Assembly (NCBI GenBank): GCA_964020085.1
Contig: OZ026604.1
Coordinates: forward strand, 31,312,830 to 31,376,829
Origin: Micromussa lordhowensis
Taxonomy: Eukaryota > Cnidaria > Anthozoa > Scleractinia > Lobophylliidae
Direction: 5' to 3'
DNA length: 64,000 bases
The notes below the pieces were generated by a model, which was given only the letters and a program-made list of their open reading frames with translations, was not told the DNA's origin and ran no database searches. Of this stretch, positions 48,616-59,900 are shown piece by piece (within the stretch, counting starts at the first letter, position 1; every line of letters starts with the position of its first letter). The position numbers were made by a program, and so were the translations under genes.

Positions 48616-50952
48616 AAGTGCAATTTAACGCGGAATTCACGAGTCAGGTAATGAATTTTCCTTGAATCGCATAATTGAATAAAATGAGAAAAAAAGAAAA
48701 CAGCAGTTTGGTTTTATCCTGAGATAGATGAGATAGATGACGTAGATGCGAAACAATATCACTGAGCCTCGTTTTCAACTCGCAATTCCGCGCTAAATAC
48801 CTCGCTTTGTAAACCAATCAGAATGCAAGATTTTATTCAATTATGCGATTCAAAAGAATATTTTCCCTTGAACGAGGCAACGAGGGCTAATTTGCAAGCA
48901 AACAAAAGAACACTAAAATGGCGGCCATTTTGGAATAAGGTGTATGTACACCTGTAGAACCCCATCCTGAGAGGAGACAAAATAATTCTATTTGCTTCAT
49001 GCTACAGATGCTAGTCTGGCCACTACACCTTACATTACAACTGTATGTTCTTGGCATGGTTAACATTTAAGAATTAACAGCATGATCATCATCATCATCA
49101 TCATCAGTCCTCATTGCGTCATCAGACGCACAGGGCCTTAACAGGGTTATTATCAGTATTACAAAAAAGCAAGATAGCATAGAAATTTTGTTTGAAACTA
49201 TTTTTTGTTTAGAACAAGTGCACACCTTTGCACATTGCTGCCAGAGATGGTAACGAACAGTTGGTGGAAATTCTTCTGGAACATGGAGCTTCTGTTACAG
49301 AGCTGTCCAAGGTACACTGGTTATCCTGTGGCTCGTGCATGTCCTTTGTTCTTATTGGCTTACAGTAAATAACTTAATAGAGCGGTTTTCAATCGAGTTT
49401 TAAAAAGTCAGGCAATTACTTTCCTTGACTTTGGTTTTACTTCAGTTTGAGATTTACAACACTCAAAATTCTCAAACTCATTAGTAATTCATCAAGTTTA
49501 AACAAACGAAATCATGAACGTGACGATGTTTGGATATCTGATCTTAATTAGTAGAGATTTCTTACGATTTTTTTTCTCCGTTTTCTCCTTAATCTTAGTT
49601 TCGATTGGGAAGACATATCGAACAATGAAGACCGTGTTTGATCACATTTCCAAACACCTCAAAAGTTCGTCAAAAATACTCCGCTACGCGTCGTATTTTC
49701 AACTCTCGTTTCAGTGTTTGGAAATGTGGTCAAACACGGTCTTTTCTGTTTGATATATCACGTGAAAAACAGTCCAGCTAATAGATGGTGCTAGAATTAT
49801 CACTGTGGTTTGTTCCTACTAATGTCATTTTATCGCTATTTTACAGAAAGGATTTACTCCTCTTCATGAAGCTGCTAGAAATGGTCATGTCAGAATCGTA
49901 GAAATCTTACTGAAGTATTATGACAACCCTGACCCAGAAGGAAAGGTCAGTGAACTCTTTTATATTATGATATAATTAGCAGCTAGTCTATGACTGCCTT
50001 GATGAAAACAGAGTGCAATAGGTATTGAAATGTTGCTTGATAACGTTGGAACTTATTTGCTGGTTCGTGTTTGACAACTTTATTCGCGGGTTTTACACGC
50101 ACAACAACACACTTGGCCCCTAGCAACCAGCTGGCCTGTCGTTCATTACATAGTAACGCAACCGGAAATGAAAGTTCAGGAAGCAGGGGCCCGTTTCTCG
50201 AAGGTCCCGAAAAGTTTTCGCACCCGGAAAGCCGTAGCAAAATCTCGAAGCTTATGGTTACAGAGCTGTCTTATTCACGTATTCTTAATATAAACAGAGG
50301 TTCTCTTCACACAAGAAGTTTCAGGTGTATACACTTCTCCGTTTTCACATATAGATGAACTAAAAATGGCTTTATGCGACCGAAAAGTTTCCGGGGCTTT
50401 CGAGAAACGGGCCCCTGGAGGCACAGAATTTTGTAAAATTAATCGCGAGTTTTCTTCTTTTATTGAAGCATGGACTTACTCCTCTTCACGTGGCAACTCA
50501 CTACAACAATGATAAAGTGGCTACTTTGCTGTTGGAAAACAATGCCGATCCTAACGCGATGGCAAAGGTAAACCTTTCATCATTTGATTCCTTGAAAGAA
50601 ATTGTTTTATGCAACACAGTGAAGTAAACAGAAAAAGACAGTGGGCAGTTAGGCTCGATTTCCGCTGCTCTCTGAAAACCTGGCTGGTTAGTGAGCCTAT
50701 GGATTGATGCAGTTGACAGACGAACTGTTGTTTTATTGTTGTATAGAATGGATTTACTCCTCTGCACATTGGAGCCAAGAAAAACAGAATAGACATTGTA
50801 TTGATTCTGCTGAGACGAGGCATGGATCCTGATGTCACTACACAGGTTAGAGATTATTCAAAATTTTTCATTCCAACAGACGAACTACTTACGGTGGCCA
50901 ATTCATATTATCAACTCAGTTAATAAAACCAAATTATCTTGTTATACTCTCG

Positions 50953-50994
<42 letters not shown>

Positions 50995-53900
50995 GAACTA
51001 AGACACGCACGCGTGGTTCCTCTTTCGCTTAGTCTGTCGCGCGTGACGCGAAAGAAAACCGCGAGAAAATAACAGTGCCGCGCGAGTCCTCGAGGCGAGA
51101 CGCGTGTGTTTAACACTGACCCTCTTGAAACGTTAAAGCAACGTTTATAGCAACTTTTAAAAAGACGTTTCAAAAGTTGCTTACATTTGTAGACGTTGTT
51201 TCGACGTTTCAGTAGGGTCATTGTCAAAGTGAGACACAACTTCGAATGTATATCACTGATGGCCATATTTTTCCTTGTATCACGTTTACATTGAGCATGT
51301 TTTGTTTGCTTTGTTTTCATCAGACTGGTATAAGCCCACTTCATCTGGCTGCCAAGGAAGGACATTTGGAACTGTGCGAACACTTGGTGGAAAATGGAGC
51401 ACTTCCAGGCGTCACTACAAACGTAAGTAACAATCTTTATAAATAGACCTTTTCACGGTTTCTGACGCCATCTTGTTTCGCTGGCAAACACTGAGAATGG
51501 AAAATCTAATGCTTAACAACTCACGGAAAATTGGAGTTCTGAAGTATTTATGAATTAAAAACTAAAGATACGAGGTAAAATAATCTACTGATCAAATTTG
51601 AGGGGAATAGCCTCGCTAGAAAAGCCACCATTAAGGTTTTCCTTTTTTCATACATTTGTCGAACCGAGTCGCAATTCGCGGGAAAATTTAGAGAAATTTG
51701 TTTGAAATAATAAAAGTGCAATTCCTGGCCTCGCAGCAAATCTGTTCTTCAAAATTTGATCCAAAAAAGCCCTTCTGCTGGTTATCTGTTCCTTGTAACT
51801 CATAAATACCCAGAAAGTCAATCACTCTCAATTTATTGGGCATCGAACATTTAACTTTTGCCATACATTTACGGCAATTTTTGCTGTGATTGCTCTTCAT
51901 GCAAGATGGCGTCAGAAACCGTGATAAGATCTATTCATGTCAAGCTATTGACCTCTAAGCATAGTGTGCATAAACTTCACTTTCCTCTCATTGTTCAAGA
52001 CAGGAAGCAAATATGACCTCTGCATGCAAGCACTGCTTGCTATACGCGTTTTAATGTTGGAGGCATTCGTTACGTGTTGACGTATCTAAACATACACATA
52101 TGCAGTGTGTTTTCATATCCAGTAAGGTCTATTTAACCATGGTTACTCTGATCCTAGAGAATGATACAGAGTTGACGCCCTATTAGGGTTTTCCGGGATA
52201 CGAGATAATATTTAGGTAAAAAATTAACGGGAAACGGGATATTTGAGGGTGTTGAATTAATGGGATATGGGATATTTAGATCCGATAAAACGGGATATCA
52301 AGTAGGAAAGTTGTTAATTTTGCAATTTGAATTAACAGGTTATAGTTTATTTAGGCTATAAATTAACAGGATATGGGATCTTCAAAGCCTCCTCCCCCTT
52401 AAGGCTTCACACTTAACCTACAACTTACCTTGTAACAGAACTGTTTTGTCTTGATTTGTTACAGAATGGTTTAACACCGCTGCATTTGACGGCAAGAGAA
52501 AACAGGATTGATGTGGCAAAGCTTCTGCTCAAGCACAATGCTCCTATCAATGCTCAGACTGTGGTATGTGGTGATTATGTTCTTGTGCAGGAAAAAAAAG
52601 GAAACAAAAACCTGTTCCTAAGTTTTGTGTGGGTTCCAGGTCTTTGGTAGGGGAACCAAGACTTTAAGAAGCTGCGTCACGGTTTGTGCATCTTGAAAAG
52701 TTTAGCCTAAATTTTTCAAGTTTGTCATTTGTAATCCGTGTTTATCTTCTCCATCCTTAACCATCCTTGTTCCTTTATGGTTTATTATTATCTCTTTGGT
52801 GTTTTTCTATCTTACTAAACTACTCTTTGAAGGATTCCTTCAATACCCCCAACCCACGTCCCATTTTTATTGTACATTTGTAAGTTGCAAACTGAGATCT
52901 GTGTTGTTCTCCCCATTAGAGTGGCTTCACACCGTTGCATATCGCATGTGTGTACGGCCATTTTGAACTGGCAAGGCTGTTAATAGAAGCAGGAGCAGAG
53001 ATTGAAGGCCAGACAAAGAACGGTTACACAGCTCTTCACTTGGCAGCACAGTATGGACACAGGCTCATCATTGATCTGCTGCTAGAACATGGAGCTAATC
53101 CGAATGCTATGACCAATGTGAGTGTAGTTTAAGAGCTTCTTGTACTCGGTTTGTTTCCGTCACAAATGTGTCATTGTTCGTCACGCAACGCTTCTGTTAT
53201 GAGTGTTGCGTTACGGTGCGAATAACATTTTTTGGGAGAACATCAAACTTGCGAAGTACCGCGAAGTTGTCTTAAGCCTTTTCCATGGGATTGTGGTGGT
53301 TCTTTCTTTGAGGAGCTTTTCAACGTGAGGAAAGCGCTTTGCGAGCTCGGGATGTTGTTTTAACATATAGTAACTGGTAACCTTCCCTAACACAGTTTTT
53401 AATTAATCATTGTATGTTACATGCTCATATTTATCAGTTTATTTACGGTCAGTTTTTCTTACAGTTTTGCTTGGTTTACATTTTTCGGTTTTTCGTGGTT
53501 TAAAACATTGGTTTTGAGGTTGCAGTAGACTAGAATTTATTTTTATTATAACTTCTTTCTGAATTATTCTTGTGTAGGAAGGTTACACTGCTTTGTACAT
53601 CTCCCGAAGAGTGAACCTTAACACCACGATAACGGAGACCCTGTCTAAAGTAACAGTTGTGACACAGACCATTACTCTCAGGAAAAAACAGGTGAGTTTA
53701 TTAACGACTTTGACCCAAACTTATCATTGTGTTCGTCGGATTATGGCGTTTGCTAAGCTTTTAAAGCGTGCCTTACTGCAATTAACCCGTTCCTCGCCTG
53801 CAACATTTTTCAACCAATCAGAATAAAAATTGTTTACTTCGGAGCCAATCAAAACTTGTCGTGATTTTGGGACATGTGACTTCTCCCGCGCTTGGCAGCA

Positions 53901-56900
53901 GGTTTCAAATAATGTGCAAATTGGGTTGTATTCTTAGCAGTAATGATTTCGAAAGATATAGCCAAACGAAAGTACTTGATAAAAACTGACGTTTCAGTGT
54001 CCGTCAAGGTGATTGAAGAATAGCCCAATTTCGATATATTAAAATTCAGCCTAAAACAATAGACCTCAGCACGAGGCTCGTTGGAATAACTACAGAGTTT
54101 GTGGGATTTATTCCCACGAGCCTCGAGCTGAGGTCTATTGTTTTAGGCTGAATTTTAATATATCGAAATTGGGCTATTATTCTGCGAGTCCTTTACAAGA
54201 AGTTCTCTAAATTTGCATAGTAAATCGAAAGTTGAATTGCATGAATACTTTCGTACGAGTGGAGTCTAACTGCACGTTTAAACTAGATTTGAATTGTATT
54301 ATGAGGGAGCTTGAGCAATGACGGCGACCCCGAAGGTATCGCCTAGCAAGAATTGTTTTATATTTTGCTTTCGAATTTCTGAATTGTCTAGATCTGTTCA
54401 GCATCCTATTGGTCTTATTACTTGCTCAAGCTAAATACGTCATAAATTTCGTAATTTTATTCTTTTTGCTATTCAAGTTTTTTTCTATATATCCTTTTCT
54501 TAACTTCGTGAATTAAGTTATTTCTCTTTCTTACTCTTCATTTGTCAGGGCTCCCATTGATAGCAGGTCTTTCGTATACACGCCCTAAAGGGACTGCCCT
54601 GTTTAAATAGTTCACTTCACGGATGTTTCGACAAAGATTGTCCACAAAACTTAAGCATACGCCCCAATGCTGATTGATAGTGATGGTTTATCGTTACTTG
54701 GTTTAGGTTCACGGTGTTTCAGCAAGAAGGAAAGGGAAGCACGAGTACACGTGTTTGTGCTGTTTTCTTCTATCACGCTGAAACACCTTGCAGCTTAAAT
54801 CAAGACACCTTAAACCACCATTACCCTTAATACCTTTCGACATTGTCGCGTACGCTTATAAGCTTTTGTGGGACAACGCTTCTCAAAACAGCTGTATGTA
54901 ACGCCAGCGTTCGATTGCAAATGAAAATACGAATCACAAGCCGTGGTCGTTCGCGTTCTCCCAAAATACGCAGAACTAGTTCATGTTACGTGTTGCTGTG
55001 CAGAGGATGGCAAAGAAATGTACAAATATTTATAACGCACGTGCACAGCCATTGTTCTACCCGTGAAACCTTTTGTTAGATGGCGTTCTCGTTGCCGTCG
55101 TGGTTTGCATAGCTCTCTACGAAGACAATGCCGTGCAAAGTTGTTATTGCATTTCTTTAGGACCTGAAACTGCGTTACGAGGTCTTCAGGGACCTTCTGC
55201 TGGTTGCAACAGTGTTTATAATGTGTAAATGACGAACGATGTTTGTGGCCGTGTACACGTTCTTGTAAGTTTCAGCCGTGCTTGTCTAATGTCGCTCTTT
55301 AATTCTTTTGTTCAGGGAGAAGAAGGAGAAGAAGGTGAAGAGGACGCGGAGTCCGACATAGTTTTCAGTGCAGAACCAGAAGAGCTTGAAGAAGAGGAAG
55401 TCCTTGATGCTCTAGAATTGGTTGAAGAAGGTCAGTGTTTATTTCGTTTTTCCACGCGTCTTTCACCTTTTCACATCCGTTTTAGCATTTCGAAACAACA
55501 TGCATAGAAGTGAACCAGAGATATTGGTCGGCTGCCTATAAAAGCAGCCTCTTTGATATTGACCACAAGCGAGCTCCACGTTTTCAAATTTGCTTCTACT
55601 CTAATCCGTTTCCATCCTCGCCATTGTTGGTAATCTCCACGAACAAGCGTGTTCCTGGCATTTTTTGCGTCGTATTCTACAAGGGCAAGCCTTTATTGTT
55701 GAGTTTCCTGTGATTTACATGTAAGTTTGTTTTCAAGCTTCTCAATATCATACCAAAACGGAATCTCTTTGTGTCATTGTCAACTACTTGTACCTCATTT
55801 ACACCACAGTCTGTAACCCATACTTTTTAGAGGGTTTCCGTTATTTGACAACAACTCCGGTGAAGTACATTTTTTATCTTCCCGAACTCTCGTTAGCCTG
55901 CAGAACCGTCAGTTTAGAAGGCAGAAGAGAAGAGCGTGAGATTGGAGCGGCGAAAAATGGTTTCGTCGCTCCTTTCTCTCGCTGTACGCTCGCCCTCTCG
56001 CTTCGCAATTGTGTAACGCGCTGCGTTCTTGCCTCTGCTCAACTTCATTTTCCACGGGCTAAAGTCGCGCAGTTTCCTTCGTAGGCGATTTTTGAGTCGT
56101 CACGCGTGCCCTCTCAAGAGACGCGTTGCGTGACGATCCAAATAATGGCTGCAAAAAAAAACAAGAAGTCACGCTAATTTATGAAATGTTCTTCAGATCC
56201 GTCGATTGCCGAGGAATCTTATGACCGTTTCATGACAATGGAGGACATGGTGGATGACGACCAACGCTCATCAAGTCTAGCACACAGAGACTCGGGAATC
56301 TTCAGTTCTTCCAGATACTCTGGAGCGTTCTTCGAGGGAACTCCGACCGGCTCCAGGGCGTCCGACTTGAACCGCTCACGTCTGTCTGACTTCAACATGT
56401 CCGAGAGCATAACGACTTCTGAGATGATCATGACAGAGTCCGAACTTCCGTCCAGCCTGGCCGACATGGCCGACGACAATGTGCCCAAGTACGAGCCTCT
56501 GGTGACTGGGGATTTCCTGGTGAGCTTCCTTGTGGATGCCAAAGGAGGCAAGATGGAGAGCTCCCAGACTGGCCTCAAGATCACACTGCCGCCCAGATCA
56601 TGCCAGATGCCAACTAGAATCATATGTAAACAGTTACGGTGAGTACTGGGGCGAAGTTGCTGCTGGCGAACCTTTAAAAGTAGCTTTGGATTTTGTTCGC
56701 AATCCATCTTCAATCTTCCCCAGTCTTAGCCATCCTTCTTCAGCTTTGGTTTATTATTGTCTCTTTAGTGCTTTATTAATTTAGTAAGCTGTTATCTTGA
56801 TGCAATCCACTGTATTGCAAAAGTGGCTAGATATATCGCGAAAGAACCAACGTCGGCTGACCTCGCTCCCATGTCTCTCTTCTCCCGCCGCCTGGAGCAA

Positions 56901-59900
56901 GAGAGGGAAATAAGAGAGAGACCCTGGGAACGAGATTGAAGGTCAGCTTCAAGATTCTCCGAACTAATTTTCATACGTTCTTTAAATTCATTTTGGTGAA
57001 TTAAGTCTCGATCGTTAAGTCTTGAGATGATCAGGTCTTGATTCTCATAGCCTTAATGGTTATGACAAATTGGTGACTTAATAGTTTTCGAATTTTTTCC
57101 CCAGAATGAACAAACCTTCGTTGATGCCCCCACTGTGGGAAGGCGAAGCATTAGCTTGTCGGATTCTTGACGTAAACCCGTCAGGAATGAAGTTCCTGCA
57201 GTCGGTTTACTTGGAGTTGCCACATTATTCTGCGCTCAGGGATGGCGAGAGAGAGCTGGTGGTGATGAGAACTCAAGATGGAGGCTGGAATTGGCAGGAA
57301 GTTTGTGTTGAGGACATGAAAGGTACCTGGACAACTTTTGTTATCTACCAGATCCCTGAACAATGTTTAGCGTGTTAAAATGGTTAGTCATGGCTGTCAT
57401 AAAACTAAATGTCAAAGTACGGTAATGCACAAGATTGGATTAGAATTTCGAAAATGGAGTAAACCGAAGAAAATCTTTGCGTTAATATAATCAGGAACTG
57501 AGCTGTCTGGCTTTGGAGTTGAACGGTAGTTTAGTCTGTTCTTAGAGCTCTAATTAATCACCTTACAAGATCTGGTTTTGACTGGTCTTAAATTGTTGTG
57601 GCTCAGGCATACAACACACAAATCCCGCGCTTTCTTCAGTTTCACGGGTTTCTGTTTCCCGCACTTTTTGGCTCCCGCGCTTTCAGCTACGCGTGCCGTG
57701 CGTTTCCCGCGCTTTTTGTGTCCCGTTAATACTTGGACGTTTCGAACAACTATTAAACGCAACGATTTAGGAACGGCAAACGGTCTACAACTGAATGATG
57801 AACTAACATTTGTTGTAATAATTTGTTTCAGCTGTTGATGGTTACAGCTCAGACATAAACATTCACCAAGGCTACTTCCCCAGCAAGAGATACGCGCGGA
57901 TTGAAACACAGGACTTCCCTGAGAAGTTCTCCATCGTATCACGACTAAAGAAGGAAACTTTCACCGTCGGTCCTCGTGGCGAAGTCCTTAAATCGTCGGT
58001 CCTCCCTCAAGTGCAAATTAAAGTGCCTGATGGGGCTGTGTCGAGTGGAACAAAAATCACCCTGCAGGTCAGTGTGAGAAAACTAGACTTGGAAAAAGTT
58101 CGGAACTTGAAATCCGGAGGTTGCGGATTCAAGTCCCGCTCTTACCACTTAGCTGGAGTTGTTTCTCGGTAGACCCATGTTCAACTCCTTGGTCATGTTT
58201 GTAAATAGCCAACTGTTCTGCCTCCCGCCAGTTAGGATTTTTAAGCCTATAATGATTGTAATTGAATTTTTTTTTCTTTCCGTTTAAGTGGCATGCCTGT
58301 GAACAAGCTAGGTGCAGCTAAGCGCATTACCACTACAAACAACAACATTTGAACATTTTTTAGCTTTCCATGATGTTGCTGTATAATTAGGAAGTTGTCA
58401 TCTCAGCTGGCAATTCCTTGCAGCAGAAACTCTTTCTAAGTCGTAAAAACTCTCGAGAAGAGAGGTAACAGTCCTTGTTTTTTTGTCTTGTTTTAGGTTC
58501 AACCTGCCGACGAATCATTTAACGACTTTGAAGACTGGGTGGCTGTGAGTCCTGTGCTCACGCTTGAACCACAGGACATTACCTTCTCCAAACCTGTGAC
58601 AATAACCATCCCCACCCCTGTCTACAGCCCAGGTGGAGATAATGTTGATGTCCAGCCTTCTCTGAGGCTGCTCAGCTGTGAGCCTCGAGATAATAGAAAG
58701 TCTATGTCCCATGCCCCCACGTACCAGTGGCATGACATCACTGACACTACACCGCTGAGAGTAGTGAACGAGTGCGCAACTTTCTCGACAAGCCATCCGG
58801 CAAGGTAAGAAACTCAACTACCTTTAATTTGGTTCGGATCGATTGTCGGACATCACGAGCTACAGTCATTGAAAAAAGTGTTTTGCACACACGCCAGACG
58901 CGAATAGAACGTTTAACCTCTCCTTCCACGTGCAATGTTGAAAAGTAGTTCTGTAATTTCTCCTCATTTTCAAAATTGTATTGGGCGGGGAGTGGAGAAC
59001 AGCAACGCGTATTTAAAAGGATAGCAGTGCTCTAGTTGTTAACACAGATATGTTGCATTGCATCAGTGTCCCAAGGATTTTTGTCCTCGATTGTAGGTAT
59101 GGTTTTGCGTTTTTGAAGCTCTAAGAGTGGTGCCAAGAGCTTCTGCTAATCACAGCAACCATATGTTTCCTTTTTCTGCACATCAGTAGCGAAACCAAAA
59201 TCTTTCGCGCGTTTTCAAGCGTTTATCATCGGTTGCGCTTTTCTCTCAATTGATCACAATTGTCACTGATCTTAATCATCCTTGTCCAGTCCCGTCATAG
59301 CTTATAGTATCTCTGCGGTGTTTATCTGCTCTAGTGAACTGTTGTCCTAAGATTTCATCCGAATTTGAAGAGATCTCAAGTATTTAAAACCTTACATCTG
59401 CCCAATCTCATCTCTTACAGATACTGGCTTGTAGAGACCCGTAACCCAGACAACGTGACGTCAGACGCTCGCCTGTTGTACCGCAAGTTGACCGCTGTCC
59501 CTTACTTGGTCAAAATTGTCGTCTTTGCTAAAGTGAAACCTGATGGAACAGAGGCTCGTCTTAGAATCTTCTGTGTCACGGATGATAGCATAAAGAAAAC
59601 GTTGGAGCAGCAGACTGGCTTTGTGGAAGTGGCGCGGAGTCGTGACGTGGAAGTGTGCGAGGGAAGACCAGTGCATGTCAGGTAGGGCAACTACCCCTAC
59701 CTTAGGGGAGCCCAGATGGCGCAGTGCTGAGAGCGCTTCCTTCCCACCAATGTGACCCGGGTTCGATTCCGGCCCAGTTTTGGTTCTTGCTTTGCTCCGA
59801 GGGTTTTTTCCGGGTTCTCCGGTTTTCCTCTCTCCACAAAAACCGACATCTCCAAATTCCAATTCGACCAGGATAGAGGACGCGGATGAAAACCAGCTAA

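Larger units (their letters stand above)
39280..53691 (+). other. Ankyrin membrane-binding domain: 24 ANK repeats, mostly one repeat per exon
   Basis: Twenty-two exons encode 24 repeats. Eighteen consecutive exons (41086 to 52563) each carry one repeat. Sixteen of those are exactly 99 nt (33 codons); the others are 81 nt (41479) and 102 nt (42805, one extra residue, NYVIAPLH). Exons 40065-40262 and 52920-53117 are 198 nt and carry two repeats. All boundaries are phase 0 and usually cut just before the NGxTPLH start. The short 27-residue repeat ([18 protein letters not shown]) corresponds to a short repeat at the same place in vertebrate ankyrins, supporting true orthology. Confidence 0.94.

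Noticed and set aside
56219..56713. 164-residue frame on -
   Set aside because: Antisense of the ankyrin linker/ZU5 exon; no recognised domain.
59710..59775. Possible tRNA gene
   Set aside because: Same reason; a second copy at 31045 shares the non-tRNA tail.
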